From Paenibacillus sp. XY044 (GTDB lineage: Bacteria > Bacillota > Bacilli > Paenibacillales > Paenibacillaceae), in the NCBI RefSeq assembly GCF_002257645.1, contig NZ_NQMO01000001.1, positions 496,001 through 560,000 on the forward strand: 64,000 nucleotides of DNA, in the 5' to 3' direction. A program made the position numbers and the translations under genes. A model generated the notes under the pieces. It was not told where the DNA came from. It made no database searches and worked only from the letters and a program-made list of their open reading frames with translations. Positions 1-9,234 of the stretch are shown piece after piece (positions within the stretch are counted from its first letter, which is position 1; each line of letters opens with the position of its first letter).

Positions 1-1094
1 TTTACCTTGTCACCAGATACCGAATAATTGAATCCAATAATATACCAATTGTCGTAATCATAAGCAACTACATACTTATTATCAGTATCAACATCCACTA
101 AAGAATACTTTGGATATTCAAAGCCCCAGTATTCATCAGTGATTGTACCAAAACTAGAAATTTCACGACCAACTTCTTCAAACAATTGAGAACCTGTAAG
201 TGCAAAAGTATCAACTTTTTCAGTTTCAGATGTTTCTTGTTTATCTGCAACAGTAAATTTTGTTTTTACTTTATTTTCGAGTTCTTCAAGTGAGAAGTCT
301 TCGTGGTTAATTCCTTTTGCTTGCAAGTCTTCAACTGTCAAATTGTAAGACTTCAGCATCGCTAGAATTTCTTCCACTTTATTTCCTCCTTGCGAATCAT
401 TTATTTTAACCTCAGAAGAGGATGATTCTGTTAAAGAATATTTGAGTTCATTTAGCATTTGTTTAAAATCTTCTTTAAACTTATCTTTATCTAATTGATA
501 AGCTACAATAGACGCAGATTCGAAGCAAGGTTCTACATGTCCATCAGGATCAGATTCTTTATCGATTCCCAAAATACATAAGGCCGAGAACAAAAATTTC
601 TCAACTTCATAAGCCTTTTGACCATTGATGTTAGAATAATTACCCTTCTGCACTTCAATTTCCATGGATTGATTAAACTGTTGTCCAATTAACATTTGTG
701 CTTCAGGATAACGACCCGTCCATAAGAAAGCATTATCAACAACGAGGTACTCGTTAGTAGATCCATCTGCCTCGACAACTTCTTCCCAATATATAATTGC
801 GCTCTCAGGAACAAGACCATATGGAACTGTAGTATTAACCCATTTCGGTTTGTCGCCTGACACATCAATTGTGCCCCCATGCCCGCCAAAGTTATCTGCT
901 TCCTGTTGATACTCTCCGACAATAGGGATATTAAACATTGACGGCAAAGCTTCTTCAATGGATTTACGAGATAGGTAAGAGTTGTTTCGATTTAAGCCTG
1001 CATATAAAACTCTGATTTTACACTTTGAAAAGAGGGGGTTTATTTTTTCAACATCCGAGATCTGTACATCAAAGCGTAGAGTGCTGTCATTCAA
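1..1094 (-). CDS. phage head-associated protein, possible capsid maturation protease/scaffold (partial)
   Basis: The frame runs off the left edge with about 364 codons visible. The start is a TTG at 1094 preceded by an excellent SD (AAGGAGGTGA). It lies 14 bp downstream of the portal gene in the same direction, the usual place of a prohead protease or scaffold gene and the position of SPbeta yonD. Around residues 55-80 it has a conserved-looking stretch with IPIVGEY, a GGHGG turn and later VPYGLVPE, which I associate with phage head maturation or scaffold-like proteins. A Ser/acidic-rich linker and an NLTVEDLQAKGI segment follow. The C-terminus is missing. The assignment rests on context and a remembered motif, so protease activity is uncertain. 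Confidence 0.55.
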   Translation of the reverse strand, partial: MNDSTLRFDVQISDVEKINPLFSKCKIRVLYAGLNRNNSYLSRKSIEEALPSMFNIPIVGEYQQEADNFGGHGGTIDVSGDKPKWVNTTVPYGLVPESAIIYWEEVVEADGSTNEYLVVDNAFLWTGRYPEAQMLIGQQFNQSMEIEVQKGNYSNINGQKAYEVEKFLFSALCILGIDKESDPDGHVEPCFESASIVAYQLDKDKFKEDFKQMLNELKYSLTESSSSEVKINDSQGGNKVEEILAMLKSYNLTVEDLQAKGINHEDFSLEELENKVKTKFTVADKQETSETEKVDTFALTGSQLFEEVGREISSFGTITDEYWGFEYPKYSLVDVDTDNKYVVAYDYDNWYIIGFNYSVSGDKV

Positions 1095-1108
1095 TAATTA
1101 TCACCTCC

Positions 1109-2587
1109 TTAACCATCTACATTACTTTCCAGGTCTCGTGTCTGCAATCCCTTATCACTCAAATCGGTTTCGTTTTTGGTTGGAGCGCCATTTTGACTAG
1201 TGGGGTCTCCTGATGCAGTGTGACTGGATTTCAGTGGAACAAGTTTAGAAGGTAATTCCAGCACTTCATTTTCAAGATATGTATTTAAATACATCGAACT
1301 TGGTTGTGAACCCATGACGGCAAGTATTTCATTCTTAACTGGCATTCCAAACTGAGCTGCTTTAAGTCTGCTATCTAGGTAGGCGTCCTTATTGTGCTTA
1401 GTCGTTTCAAGAATCCTAACTCTGAACTTATAGTTTCCAGTTTGAGTGGCCTTCAAATGTTCATTGATCCAACGTTCAATATCTCTGATTAATACTGATG
1501 CATCAGATTCGTCCGCAATAATAGATGATTTTAAAGCTGCACTTGAATTCGAATTTGAACCAAACAACAACTCAGAAACACCGGCTTCATTCCAGTATTG
1601 ACTTGTGGCCTGACCTACTTTGTTTTTATCTATAGAGTCACGGTCAAAATTGATTGCTTGGATATCCATAGGGGAGGTCATCAAACCAACTTGAGGAGGA
1701 AGATTTTCTTCAATATTGTCATGGAAGACTTGTGCGAAGTCCTTGTCAATGAGAAATGAATTTATCTGCGCATCCTTATCTGTTCTCATCGGGATTTTTT
1801 GAAAAAGAAGTTTATAGTTCCCGATTTCCTCATTGTTCTTATTTAATGCTTTGAAGTCGGCAATATCTAATAATCCTTCAAACAATGAAACAAATGGGGG
1901 AATGGCGCAAGTGTCACTATTTGTTTTGATACAGATTGCAAGCGGTGACTCGATTCTTACAGTAGTCTCACTCGACTTCTTATCTCGTATTTTTTTATAA
2001 ATATCTTGAAATTCTTCTGGATACGATTCTATTTTATTGGTCGATGAATTTATTGATGTAAAATCAAATGAATATCCGAGAAGTCCAGTTGTTGCATCAA
2101 TAAATGACAATCGGCAATAATCAGGATTTAACTCCTGGATGTAAAAACCATCTTTTGATACCCTCGCAAATCCAAAAAAGATACCGTCTCTATATGCAAT
2201 TAACCTGGCTTTAGTAAATTCATTTCTTATATTCATCCGCTCAACATAATTGACATGGGTGAGATATGCATTTTTGAATTTTGTTTTGTTGATTTTGTCT
2301 GGGTTAATATCGTATCCTTCTACCACATAATCCAAGTTAAATAATGTGGCATAATAATTTATTAACCTACGATACTGTGATGATGAATAATAAAGTTGTT
2401 TACTTATATCTCTCAGTTTCTTTTGATTGTCGGGATTCGTTCTGTCTTTCAAATACTTCTTCAAATCATCTTTAGTATATGTACCAATAATTCGGTTTGA
2501 GCCGTTTTCTGAATTTAAACTTATTAATGCTATTTGTTTAAATGCATCAATCATCTGTTGCTTAGTAAAGTTAGAAGTTTGTTCCAA
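1109..2587 (-). CDS. phage portal protein (YonE-like position)
   Basis: A 492-aa protein with the features of a siphophage portal: a helical N-terminus, a central NPDYCRLSFID segment, a stretch with EAGVSELLFGSNSNSS typical of the portal stem/wing region, and a charged C-terminal tail. It sits directly downstream of the large terminase and upstream of the head protein. It would form the dodecameric ring at the capsid vertex through which DNA is packaged. The start is TTG at 2587 with SD AAAGGTGGTGA. The size is close to the roughly 500 aa I expect for SPbeta-family portals. The family call comes from synteny plus motif style. Confidence 0.85.
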   Translation of the reverse strand: MEQTSNFTKQQMIDAFKQIALISLNSENGSNRIIGTYTKDDLKKYLKDRTNPDNQKKLRDISKQLYYSSSQYRRLINYYATLFNLDYVVEGYDINPDKINKTKFKNAYLTHVNYVERMNIRNEFTKARLIAYRDGIFFGFARVSKDGFYIQELNPDYCRLSFIDATTGLLGYSFDFTSINSSTNKIESYPEEFQDIYKKIRDKKSSETTVRIESPLAICIKTNSDTCAIPPFVSLFEGLLDIADFKALNKNNEEIGNYKLLFQKIPMRTDKDAQINSFLIDKDFAQVFHDNIEENLPPQVGLMTSPMDIQAINFDRDSIDKNKVGQATSQYWNEAGVSELLFGSNSNSSAALKSSIIADESDASVLIRDIERWINEHLKATQTGNYKFRVRILETTKHNKDAYLDSRLKAAQFGMPVKNEILAVMGSQPSSMYLNTYLENEVLELPSKLVPLKSSHTASGDPTSQNGAPTKNETDLSDKGLQTRDLESNVDG

Positions 2588-2600
2588 TTTATCACCACCT

Positions 2601-4355
2601 TTACTTTTTGGAATAGATATTAGGTTTCCGCATTAAAAAGAAATCGTGAGGATTTATATTGACTTTCTCTTTTGTCTTATCCATAAATGCTTTTATGTAC
2701 CATAACCCCATACTCAACGAACTATACCTATCTTTATCTACTCTTTTTGTTAGCTGCTCTACCGTAAATTTACCTCCACTAAGTTGTTTAATTTTCAAGT
2801 TGGCAACCTCTTCTAGAAGTAGATCTGTTTGCGTATGAGGATATAACTTCTTAACGTGCTCTTTGTCGTTAATATCATAATTATTATCTGTATTTTTCAC
2901 CAACAATTGAAGCTTGCTGCTTTCAACCATATCGATGAAGTTAACAATAATATCATGGTTTATCCCTTGAGAGGTTAACGCATATAGAATCTTTTCTGAT
3001 TCACTGGACTCCGGTTCATCATCTGTATTTATTGTATTCCAGCAACCAAGATTATCGCCTGTTATTGGATCAATAGTGTCTTTTAGAAGCTCATCTTTTA
3101 AGCCCACACCAACACCATTGGTATCCACAACCACCACTTTTGCTTCATATAGCGATTTTAGACGCTTTACTTCAATAGCTTGAGCGCTGAAATTTAAACC
3201 ATTAGGAAGGTTTATTAAGTTAACCAAATAAACCCTTAGAATTTTACCATCTTTATTCCTCTTTATTTTCAATATGGAAATTGATGTCTGGTTATTGTTT
3301 TGCGATGACGATCTGGCAACGTCAACCGAAATTACGTATTCGGACTTACCATCACCTTTAAATTCAGGTGATGAGAGCGTCCTTAAATCAATAACTTTAT
3401 TGATGTTAACAATCGCTCCATCAGAGGCACCAACCCACTTACTTTCGTAGTTCATAGCAAAGAATGTGGGCGATAGTTTACTCTTTTTATCTAACAAAGC
3501 CGATTTAGGTTCGCCTCGACCATAATTAACTGCAAGCTGCCAGTCTGAACCAATTACAACTTTTCCTTTTAGTTCAGCCATCTCATCTATCATTCTAAGG
3601 TTTCTTTCGAATTCGTCAGAACCTCTAAAGCCAGATGTGGTAAAAAAGTTGATTTGGCCATTAAGTTCTTCAGGATTAATAACCGCTTCTTTGCCAATCG
3701 TTCTTCTAGGCACGTTAGGAATAGGCTCAAGACAGTCCTCAAATAAAGCATTATTCAACAAAGCGGATTCTTCTATCTGCAGTCTTTTTCGTCGCTGTCC
3801 TTTGCTGCTCTGGGCATTAGCTAAAACATCTATTCTTCCACCTGATATAAAATTAATTTCAGCACTATCTTTACTAAAAGAAGGATTGCCTTTAACTTCA
3901 TTGTTCAACAATGGATAGAAACGGGTCAACTCACGCCATTTATCTTCAAAGATACTGCTGGCATTTTGTAATGTTTGAGCTGTCATTGATATTTCGATAT
4001 CAGGATAAAAGATTGCAGCATGAACCATACCCATGACTTCGATTAATGTTTTTCCATATCCACGGGGAAAGACTCCATAGGTTGAAATGAACCTGGCAAT
4101 ACACCTTAAAAATACACGCTGATCTAAGTCCAACCTAATACCACCGGTTTCGGGGGTAATTAAGTCATACCAAAGATCGGGGTTCCACCGACACCAGCTT
4201 ACCAAATCTTTGTACTTAGATAAGTTTTTCGTAAAGTTATCTACTTGTGCCTCAGTAACCATCTCAATATTATTATTGAAATTTGGATCATGGACGTCCG
4301 TTCTATTTTTAGTATGTTTTGCACTTTTTGATTGAAAGTTTTTATAAGAAGACAT
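2601..4355 (-). CDS. terL: terminase large subunit
   Basis: 584 aa. The ATPase domain has a Walker A-like PRGYGKT near residues 97-103 and a Walker B LQIEES near 192-197. The C-terminal RNase H-like nuclease shows Asp-bearing strands ISVDVARS (about 342-349) and VVVVDTNGVGVG. It packages phage DNA into the prohead and cuts it. The frame extends to GTG at 4364, but the ATG at 4355 has the better spacing from a weak GGTGA SD. Its start overlaps the end of the upstream zinc-ribbon gene, so the two are translationally coupled. It matches the yonF position. Confidence 0.95.
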   Translation of the reverse strand: MSSYKNFQSKSAKHTKNRTDVHDPNFNNNIEMVTEAQVDNFTKNLSKYKDLVSWCRWNPDLWYDLITPETGGIRLDLDQRVFLRCIARFISTYGVFPRGYGKTLIEVMGMVHAAIFYPDIEISMTAQTLQNASSIFEDKWRELTRFYPLLNNEVKGNPSFSKDSAEINFISGGRIDVLANAQSSKGQRRKRLQIEESALLNNALFEDCLEPIPNVPRRTIGKEAVINPEELNGQINFFTTSGFRGSDEFERNLRMIDEMAELKGKVVIGSDWQLAVNYGRGEPKSALLDKKSKLSPTFFAMNYESKWVGASDGAIVNINKVIDLRTLSSPEFKGDGKSEYVISVDVARSSSQNNNQTSISILKIKRNKDGKILRVYLVNLINLPNGLNFSAQAIEVKRLKSLYEAKVVVVDTNGVGVGLKDELLKDTIDPITGDNLGCWNTINTDDEPESSESEKILYALTSQGINHDIIVNFIDMVESSKLQLLVKNTDNNYDINDKEHVKKLYPHTQTDLLLEEVANLKIKQLSGGKFTVEQLTKRVDKDRYSSLSMGLWYIKAFMDKTKEKVNINPHDFFLMRKPNIYSKK

Positions 4356-5253
4356 TATCTTCACCGTCTATGTTACTTTCATATTCCTTTTTACGCTGAT
4401 CGTAAAAGGCAAAAATATCTTTATACTCAGCAGGAGGAAGACCTTTAAGATCTCTGACATAATTGACATAGCACCAGATAGTAAAGTCTACCTTGTCTTG
4501 AGGTCTTTCTTTGAATTGAGGCAGAATCTCAATCACATCAATTGCCTGTTCAACATTTCGCGTTAATTGTGAGAAACTATCCAATCCATCTGATAAGTCT
4601 GACTTTGATAACTGAGACGGATTTATCTTAGCGGCTACAGCAGCGTCTTTGGCTAATTTACCCCAACTTTCAGCCTCTTTAGATTGTCCCTTTTGAGTTG
4701 CTAATTCTTCTTTAACTCGATACCGAACATAGATTTGCAATGCTTCAATATGCATTGCTGTTCGTTCAGGATAGTTAACTTTTAGTTGTTGATACTTCTT
4801 TTCAAACAATATAATTTCATCAGGTGGGTAATTTCCCCATTTTTCAATTAAATCAGGGGTCACTACAACCGCTGGCTGAGTAGGGGCCGAGACAGATATC
4901 TCACTATTTTCAATAGATTTTTTCTCAAATACACTATCTTCCCATGTCATTCCTCTATAATTTGGTAGTGAGTTGATTTGTCTTAGATAATTCCCAAATG
5001 TTTTACCAATTCTATTTGAAGAGTCCTCCCATAAATCAATAAGAAAGGGGAGATCCATCGCTCTCAAGGCTGAATGGACGGTTTTAATGTCAGAGTAATC
5101 AATCATCTCATTAATACATTTCTTACAGAGAGGAGACTTCCCATCTGACATAGGATTATTATTGTTATAAAAATTTATTAAGGACAAAACTCTTTTACAT
5201 TCAGAACATTTTTTTGTTGGTTTTTCTTTATTTATTTTTGGTGTTTTAGTCAC
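4342..5253 (-). CDS. zinc-ribbon protein in small-terminase position
   Basis: 303 aa from GTG at 5253 (SD AAGGAAGGTGAG). The N-terminus holds a zinc ribbon (KCSECKR at about residues 15-21 and LCKKCINE near 42-49). The middle and end are helical and charged. Its 3' end overlaps the start of terL by 14 bp. Position and DNA-binding ribbon suggest a DNA-recognition subunit of terminase (YonG position in SPbeta), but I see no classic TerS helix-turn-helix, so the role is inferred. Confidence 0.6.
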   Translation of the reverse strand: MTKTPKINKEKPTKKCSECKRVLSLINFYNNNNPMSDGKSPLCKKCINEMIDYSDIKTVHSALRAMDLPFLIDLWEDSSNRIGKTFGNYLRQINSLPNYRGMTWEDSVFEKKSIENSEISVSAPTQPAVVVTPDLIEKWGNYPPDEIILFEKKYQQLKVNYPERTAMHIEALQIYVRYRVKEELATQKGQSKEAESWGKLAKDAAVAAKINPSQLSKSDLSDGLDSFSQLTRNVEQAIDVIEILPQFKERPQDKVDFTIWCYVNYVRDLKGLPPAEYKDIFAFYDQRKKEYESNIDGEDNVFL

Positions 5254-5396
5254 TTTCTCACCTTCCTTATAACTCCCATAGAGATAATCTTTGATTTAGT
5301 CGGCGTGTTGCCAAAGTAAAAAAGAGTAAAAGGGCGGGAGGGAGTGCCCGTTTTAGATATCGATTGATAAATCCCTTTTACTAAAATACAAACAAC

Positions 5397-5421
5397 AAAA
5401 AAGACGATCTTACAATCGTCT
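5397..5421 (-). terminator. intrinsic terminator after the 114-aa gene
   Basis: On the minus strand a 7-bp stem (AGACGAT/ATCGTCT) with a 6-nt loop is followed by a T6 run, 18 bp past the stop of the gene ending at 5439. It separates that upstream cluster from the terminase operon. A second imperfect GC-rich hairpin followed by a T-rich run lies at about 5318-5356. The 140 bp between the terminator and the next gene must carry that gene's promoter if transcription stops here. Confidence 0.75.
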
Positions 5422-5438
5422 AAGGAATTCTTTGTATT

Positions 5439-5783
5439 TTATTCTTCGTCTTCATCGACAATCTCGATATCATATCCAGCCATCGATAACATATCGAAAC
5501 GTAGCATTTCAACATCCATTTGTAGTTTATCTAGTCGTTCAGAAATTCTTCCGTGAGACGAAGCGTGATCCCAAATGGTCATTAGGGCATCTTTGAGGTG
5601 AGATTTGTTTCTAACCTTAATGATTTGCTCAACATAGTTATCTAGAATGAGATCGATATTTGGTTTATAGTTTGGAATCATAACTATATTTGTTGAGTCA
5701 GCAATGTCTTCTTCAGACAAGAATGAAGAAGGGAGGTCATTCTCCTCTGGTGGTTCGCCCTGCATGTATTCATCTTCAGTCAA
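5439..5783 (-). CDS. conserved phage protein of unknown function
   Basis: 114 aa if the TTG at 5783 is used; an in-frame GTG at 5792 lies inside the SD (AAGGGTGG), so the TTG is preferred. The protein is acidic at both ends (SEEDIAD and a C-terminal EIVDEDEE) with a helical middle. It lies between the phosphoesterase and terminase genes, in the YonH/YonI region of SPbeta. No function is recognised. Confidence 0.7.
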   Translation of the reverse strand: MTEDEYMQGEPPEENDLPSSFLSEEDIADSTNIVMIPNYKPNIDLILDNYVEQIIKVRNKSHLKDALMTIWDHASSHGRISERLDKLQMDVEMLRFDMLSMAGYDIEIVDEDEE

Positions 5784-5798
5784 GGATCTCACCCACCC

Positions 5799-6974
5799 TT
5801 ACTTAAATTTAATTTTATAGGTACATTCAATCTCAGAGCCATCTAGTACTATGTATTTCTGCATGGGAGAGGCAAAATATCGTTTTGATACTGCATAATC
5901 ATCTGGCCCCATAAGACTTCCAGAAACAATTACTTCAGTCAGACCAAATTCTTTTTCGTAATTATGGTGAATATGTCCGCTGTAAATATATTTAGGGACA
6001 AAACCAAGGATCTGAGGGAGGTTCTTGGCAGAAGTTGCGGCTGGGTCGAGATCTCCGTGTACAAAGACGTGCTTTTCGCCATTGATGTCTTCAATATACA
6101 GACCGTCTTCATCTCGAACGATTTCTATATTAGCGAAGTCTTTTAATCGAGTTTCAAGAAACCAAGGGATCAGATACTCTAAATTTTCCCTAAAAATAGA
6201 TTCATTCTTATTGCTAATCAATCTGGAGTGATTTCCAATAATGTTAATGAACTTTATTTTCTTGTGATACTTTGATAGTTCAGCAAGCGACTCTGCCATT
6301 GATTCTGCTGCAATCTGAATTTGATTGATTACGTCTTCACCAGACTGTACTCTGGCTGAAACGTGAATTGCACCATGTAGTGCGTCTCCCAGGTTTGCAA
6401 CGATTAACTCGGAAACATTGTTTTTAATACTATATTGAATCGTTTTTTCTACAAGCGTTTTTAAACGATCTCTAAATACGATGATGTTGTATGTATTAAA
6501 GCTATTCTTAAATTCGCTCCCAATATGGAAGTCAGACCACAAAGAAATGGCCTTTTTGCTATCTGTTGCCTGTACACAAATCTCAGGTTTTAGTGGTTTG
6601 AGTTTTGCAAGTTCGGCTATTGCGACCGATACTTCATCTCTAAGGTGTTCAAATCTTGCTTGTTGTCTAATTAAATTAGTATATTCGCGTTTTTGATCCT
6701 GATATTTAAAACGTTCTTTTTGAAGTTGTACAGTTTTGTCTTCAATTTCTTGAATGTACTCATTGCTTTCCGATTTTTTTACTCCAATGGAAATTCCGCG
6801 ATTCAATAAATGATATTCTTTTCGATATTTAGATTCTGAAAAGTCTTCATTAAGAAATTCGTTCATGAGAGAGGCGATATCATTCCAGGATAGATTGAGT
6901 TCATCTTTGTTAGATCCGATACGCAGAAGGTATTCCTCGTATGTTTCATTCTCTGTATTATGTAATGGAGTCAT
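5799..6974 (-). CDS. calcineurin-like metallophosphoesterase (YonJ-like)
   Basis: 391 aa. The C-terminal half carries the full metallophosphoesterase set in order: SDFHIGS (about residue 150), NLGDALHG (about 195), IIGNHSR (about 242), FVHGDLD (about 305) and YSGHIHHN (about 333). The D-x-H, GD, GNH, H and GHxH residues bind two metals. The first 130 residues are helical with a coiled-coil stretch. It may be a Mre11/SbcD-like nuclease or a phosphodiesterase. SPbeta has a phosphoesterase (yonJ) at the same place. ATG at 6974 follows a GAGGAGTGA SD. Confidence 0.88.
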   Translation of the reverse strand: MTPLHNTENETYEEYLLRIGSNKDELNLSWNDIASLMNEFLNEDFSESKYRKEYHLLNRGISIGVKKSESNEYIQEIEDKTVQLQKERFKYQDQKREYTNLIRQQARFEHLRDEVSVAIAELAKLKPLKPEICVQATDSKKAISLWSDFHIGSEFKNSFNTYNIIVFRDRLKTLVEKTIQYSIKNNVSELIVANLGDALHGAIHVSARVQSGEDVINQIQIAAESMAESLAELSKYHKKIKFINIIGNHSRLISNKNESIFRENLEYLIPWFLETRLKDFANIEIVRDEDGLYIEDINGEKHVFVHGDLDPAATSAKNLPQILGFVPKYIYSGHIHHNYEKEFGLTEVIVSGSLMGPDDYAVSKRYFASPMQKYIVLDGSEIECTYKIKFK

Positions 6975-6985
6975 TTAATCACTCC

Positions 6986-7180
6986 TCAATCTTCCACAAT
7001 GTGACTCGGATCAAAGTCAGAGCCAATAGTAATAGATACATTCCCGCCATCAAATTCCTTTAGCAATGACTTCAAATCAAATACTTGAATACCGTTCTTG
7101 TCTTCGTGGGTAATCGTCATCGTTTCCATTTCAAAAGAACCGGTTCGATTTACTGTTTTTGTATCCTTATTTTTAGCCAT
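6986..7180 (-). CDS. yonK: YonK-like small protein
   Basis: 64 aa starting at ATG 7180 (SD AAGGGAG). The pattern FDLKSLLKEFDGGNVSITI closely follows what I remember of SPbeta YonK, a 63-aa protein of known structure but unclear function. It sits next to the YonJ-like gene exactly as in SPbeta, which is one of the best synteny markers of the window. Confidence 0.8.
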   Translation of the reverse strand: MAKNKDTKTVNRTGSFEMETMTITHEDKNGIQVFDLKSLLKEFDGGNVSITIGSDFDPSHIVED

Positions 7181-7210
7181 AATTAAATACTCCCTTAGTA
7201 TTTTTATTTT

Positions 7211-8527
7211 TTAAAGCATATCTGCACATAGTTGAGAGATTGTGGATCTTTCACCTTTAGTGAAAGTAATGTGCCCAACCTCTTTTTGTTCTTTCATTGC
7301 CTCAGTAAAATGAGTAAGACCATTAGAGTAGATATCAAGATATGGACTATCGATTTGAAATGGGTCACCTAAAAGTACGAGCTTACTACCTTCCCCTAAG
7401 CGAGTCGCAATAGTTTTTACTTCATGGCGGCTCAAATTCTGAGCTTCATCAATAATGATCCATTGATTCGGAATGGATCGACCTCGAATATACGTTAATG
7501 CCTCAACCTTAATTATGTCTTCATATCCTTGAAGCAACTTGTTAAGTTGGTCTTCGTCCTTACAATCAAACAAATACTCTAAATTATCATAAATGGGTTG
7601 CATCCACGGACGAAGTTTCTCGTCTTTTTCCCCAGGCAGATAACCAATATCTTTTCCCATAGGTACAACAGGTCTACCAACAAGAACTTTTCTATACGTT
7701 TGCTCATCTAATGTTTTTTGTAGTGAAACCGCCAGTGCAAGTAAAGTCTTACCTGTGCCTGCTTTGCCTGATAGTGTCACAATAGGAACGTTATCATCAA
7801 GCAACAAGTCTAGCGCCATCATTTGCTCAACATTTTTATGTTTAATAGTACCGAAGATAGGATTCTCGGTTGAGTATTGATAAAGAGGTACTAGTTTCCC
7901 CTTAAGTTTTCTGCAGACTGCACTTTTGCTATCATTTATCTCTGACTTAAGAATGAAAAAGTGGTTTTCTGGATAGGAATCAAACATTTTATCTCTAAGA
8001 GACTTGTTCCTATAAAACCTATTTACCATTTCATCGGGGACGGATACAGTGGAGTAGCCCTTATATAGTTCGTCTTCGCTTGTGGCAACTTTATCATTCA
8101 GATAATCTTCTGAGTTAACCGAAACAGTATCTGCCTTTACACGTACCAATACATCTTTAGAGATGAGCACAACTTGCGTATCTAGACTTGTCTCTTTTAA
8201 TTCAAAAGCAACCGCAATAATTGCATTATCATTTTTATCATCAAGAAATCTTTCGAAAATGGGGGATTTTGAATCGTGAGTCTTAACTACAAGATTGCCG
8301 CCATTTCGTAATAGTACACCATTATGTAGTTTGCCGATTTCACGTAGAGCATCCAGTTCACGAGCAACATGTCTCGCATTTCGTCCTAATTCATCAGGTA
8401 GTTTTTTCTTACTGTCCAATTCCTCTAATACAACGCTTGGGATAACCACATTATTATCTTCAAATGCGTAAATGGCTAATGGATCTGATAAAAGGACGTT
8501 TGTATCTAGAACATAAGTTTTCTTCAT
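7211..8527 (-). CDS. phoH: PIN-PhoH family ATPase/ribonuclease (YlaK-like)
   Basis: 438 aa. An N-terminal PIN nuclease domain (YVLDTNVLLSDP near residue 5, then VIPSVVLEELD) is joined to a C-terminal PhoH P-loop ATPase: Walker A GKAGTGKT at about 254-261, Walker B IIIDEAQN near 357, and LLGDPFQID. Family members act as RNA helicase/nuclease. The open frame reaches further upstream, but the ATG at 8527 has the SD AGAGGT and gives the usual family length. The SD is inside two alternative hairpins (8536-8575), so translation may be regulated. Confidence 0.92.
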   Translation of the reverse strand: MKKTYVLDTNVLLSDPLAIYAFEDNNVVIPSVVLEELDSKKKLPDELGRNARHVARELDALREIGKLHNGVLLRNGGNLVVKTHDSKSPIFERFLDDKNDNAIIAVAFELKETSLDTQVVLISKDVLVRVKADTVSVNSEDYLNDKVATSEDELYKGYSTVSVPDEMVNRFYRNKSLRDKMFDSYPENHFFILKSEINDSKSAVCRKLKGKLVPLYQYSTENPIFGTIKHKNVEQMMALDLLLDDNVPIVTLSGKAGTGKTLLALAVSLQKTLDEQTYRKVLVGRPVVPMGKDIGYLPGEKDEKLRPWMQPIYDNLEYLFDCKDEDQLNKLLQGYEDIIKVEALTYIRGRSIPNQWIIIDEAQNLSRHEVKTIATRLGEGSKLVLLGDPFQIDSPYLDIYSNGLTHFTEAMKEQKEVGHITFTKGERSTISQLCADML

Positions 8528-8535
8528 CGGCTTTA

Positions 8536-8575
8536 CCTCTTTGGGTAGAATAGGGGAAAGAGGCACCACCCAAAG
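8536..8575 (-). promoter_or_regulatory. two mutually exclusive hairpins covering the phoH SD
   Basis: In the phoH leader, CTTTGGGT can pair with ACCCAAAG (8 bp, positions 8568-8575 with 8539-8546), or CCTCTTT can pair with AAAGAGG (7 bp, 8557-8563 with 8536-8542). Both use the AAAGAGGT Shine-Dalgarno segment, so either form would hide the ribosome site. This is seen in the sequence; regulation is inferred. Confidence 0.45.
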
Positions 8576-8685
8576 GCCGCACCCCTTAAAATAGTGATTC
8601 ATCTGCATAATCGCAGTCAAATTAATGGTTCCTGGTGGATAATCCACAATGTTTCTGGTATATGTATTAAAATGAAATTATAGTT

Positions 8686-8964
8686 TTATTGTACGTTTAC
8701 AGCATCTTTAAGTGCTTTCTTTGGTTTAAATGCTGGAACTTTTTTGGCAGCAATTTCAACTGGTTCTCCAGTTTGAGGATTTCGACCTGTACGAGCATTG
8801 CGTTGCCGAGATTCGAATTCTCCGAATCCTGAAATCGACACTTTTTCTCCATTTGCGAGTGCTTCAATAATTACCTCAAACACTGCATTAGTTGCAGTCT
8901 CAACGTCTTTTTTTGTATAATCTGTTTTCTCTACAACTTTATTGTATAGATCTTGTTTATTCAT
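8686..8964 (-). CDS. hup: HU family DNA-binding protein (YonN-like)
   Basis: 92 aa, a standard HU length. [14 protein letters not shown] start, [21 protein letters not shown]-binding arm, and [17 protein letters not shown] end. It bends and compacts DNA non-specifically as a dimer. SPbeta carries an HU gene (yonN) next to yonO, matching this arrangement. ATG at 8964 with SD AAGGGAG. It has a promoter about 190 bp upstream. Confidence 0.97.
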   Translation of the reverse strand: MNKQDLYNKVVEKTDYTKKDVETATNAVFEVIIEALANGEKVSISGFGEFESRQRNARTGRNPQTGEPVEIAAKKVPAFKPKKALKDAVNVQ

Positions 8965-9114
8965 ATTTCATTTCTCCCTTGAAATTTTATATTTTGTTTA
9001 TGTATTGTAATCGGGTAAGGGCATATAATAGCCTCTTCACTTTGTATATCAGGATAAGATACGCTCTCCCTAAAAGACCATCTTGTTTTTTGCTTATTAT
9101 GATTGAGTTTTTTG

Positions 9115-9136
9115 AAAAACCCTTATAAACAAAGGG
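9115..9136 (-). terminator. terminator/attenuator in the HU leader
   Basis: On the minus strand CCCTT-loop-AAGGG is followed by T5. It lies between the RNA polymerase gene and HU, about 20 nt downstream of the predicted HU promoter. It can serve as the end of the RNA polymerase transcript and as an attenuator for HU. Confidence 0.55.
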
Positions 9137-9214
9137 AATTTATGATAAAATATAATTATATTTATCTTTAAAAGCCATTACAATAGTGAAAAAAGTCAAT
9201 GTTTATTAGGGTTT
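9117..9214. repeat. 14-bp inverted repeat flanking the HU promoter
   Basis: Arms at 9117-9130 and 9201-9214 are inverted copies with one mismatch (AAACCCTTATAAAC and its near-complement). The predicted HU promoter sits between them. The left arm overlaps the attenuator-like hairpin, so pairing of the arms in a read-through transcript from the RNA polymerase gene would compete with that hairpin. Confidence 0.5.
9155..9183 (-). promoter_or_regulatory. predicted SigA promoter for HU
   Basis: TTGTAA, 17-bp spacer, TATAAT on the minus strand, with AT-rich flanks. It reads toward HU with a leader of about 190 nt. Confidence 0.55.
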
Positions 9215-9234
9215 TATGAAATAGTTCCAAAAGG

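Noticed and set aside
689..958. 89-codon leftward frame
   Set aside because: It is another frame of the long head-protein gene that spans 1-1094.
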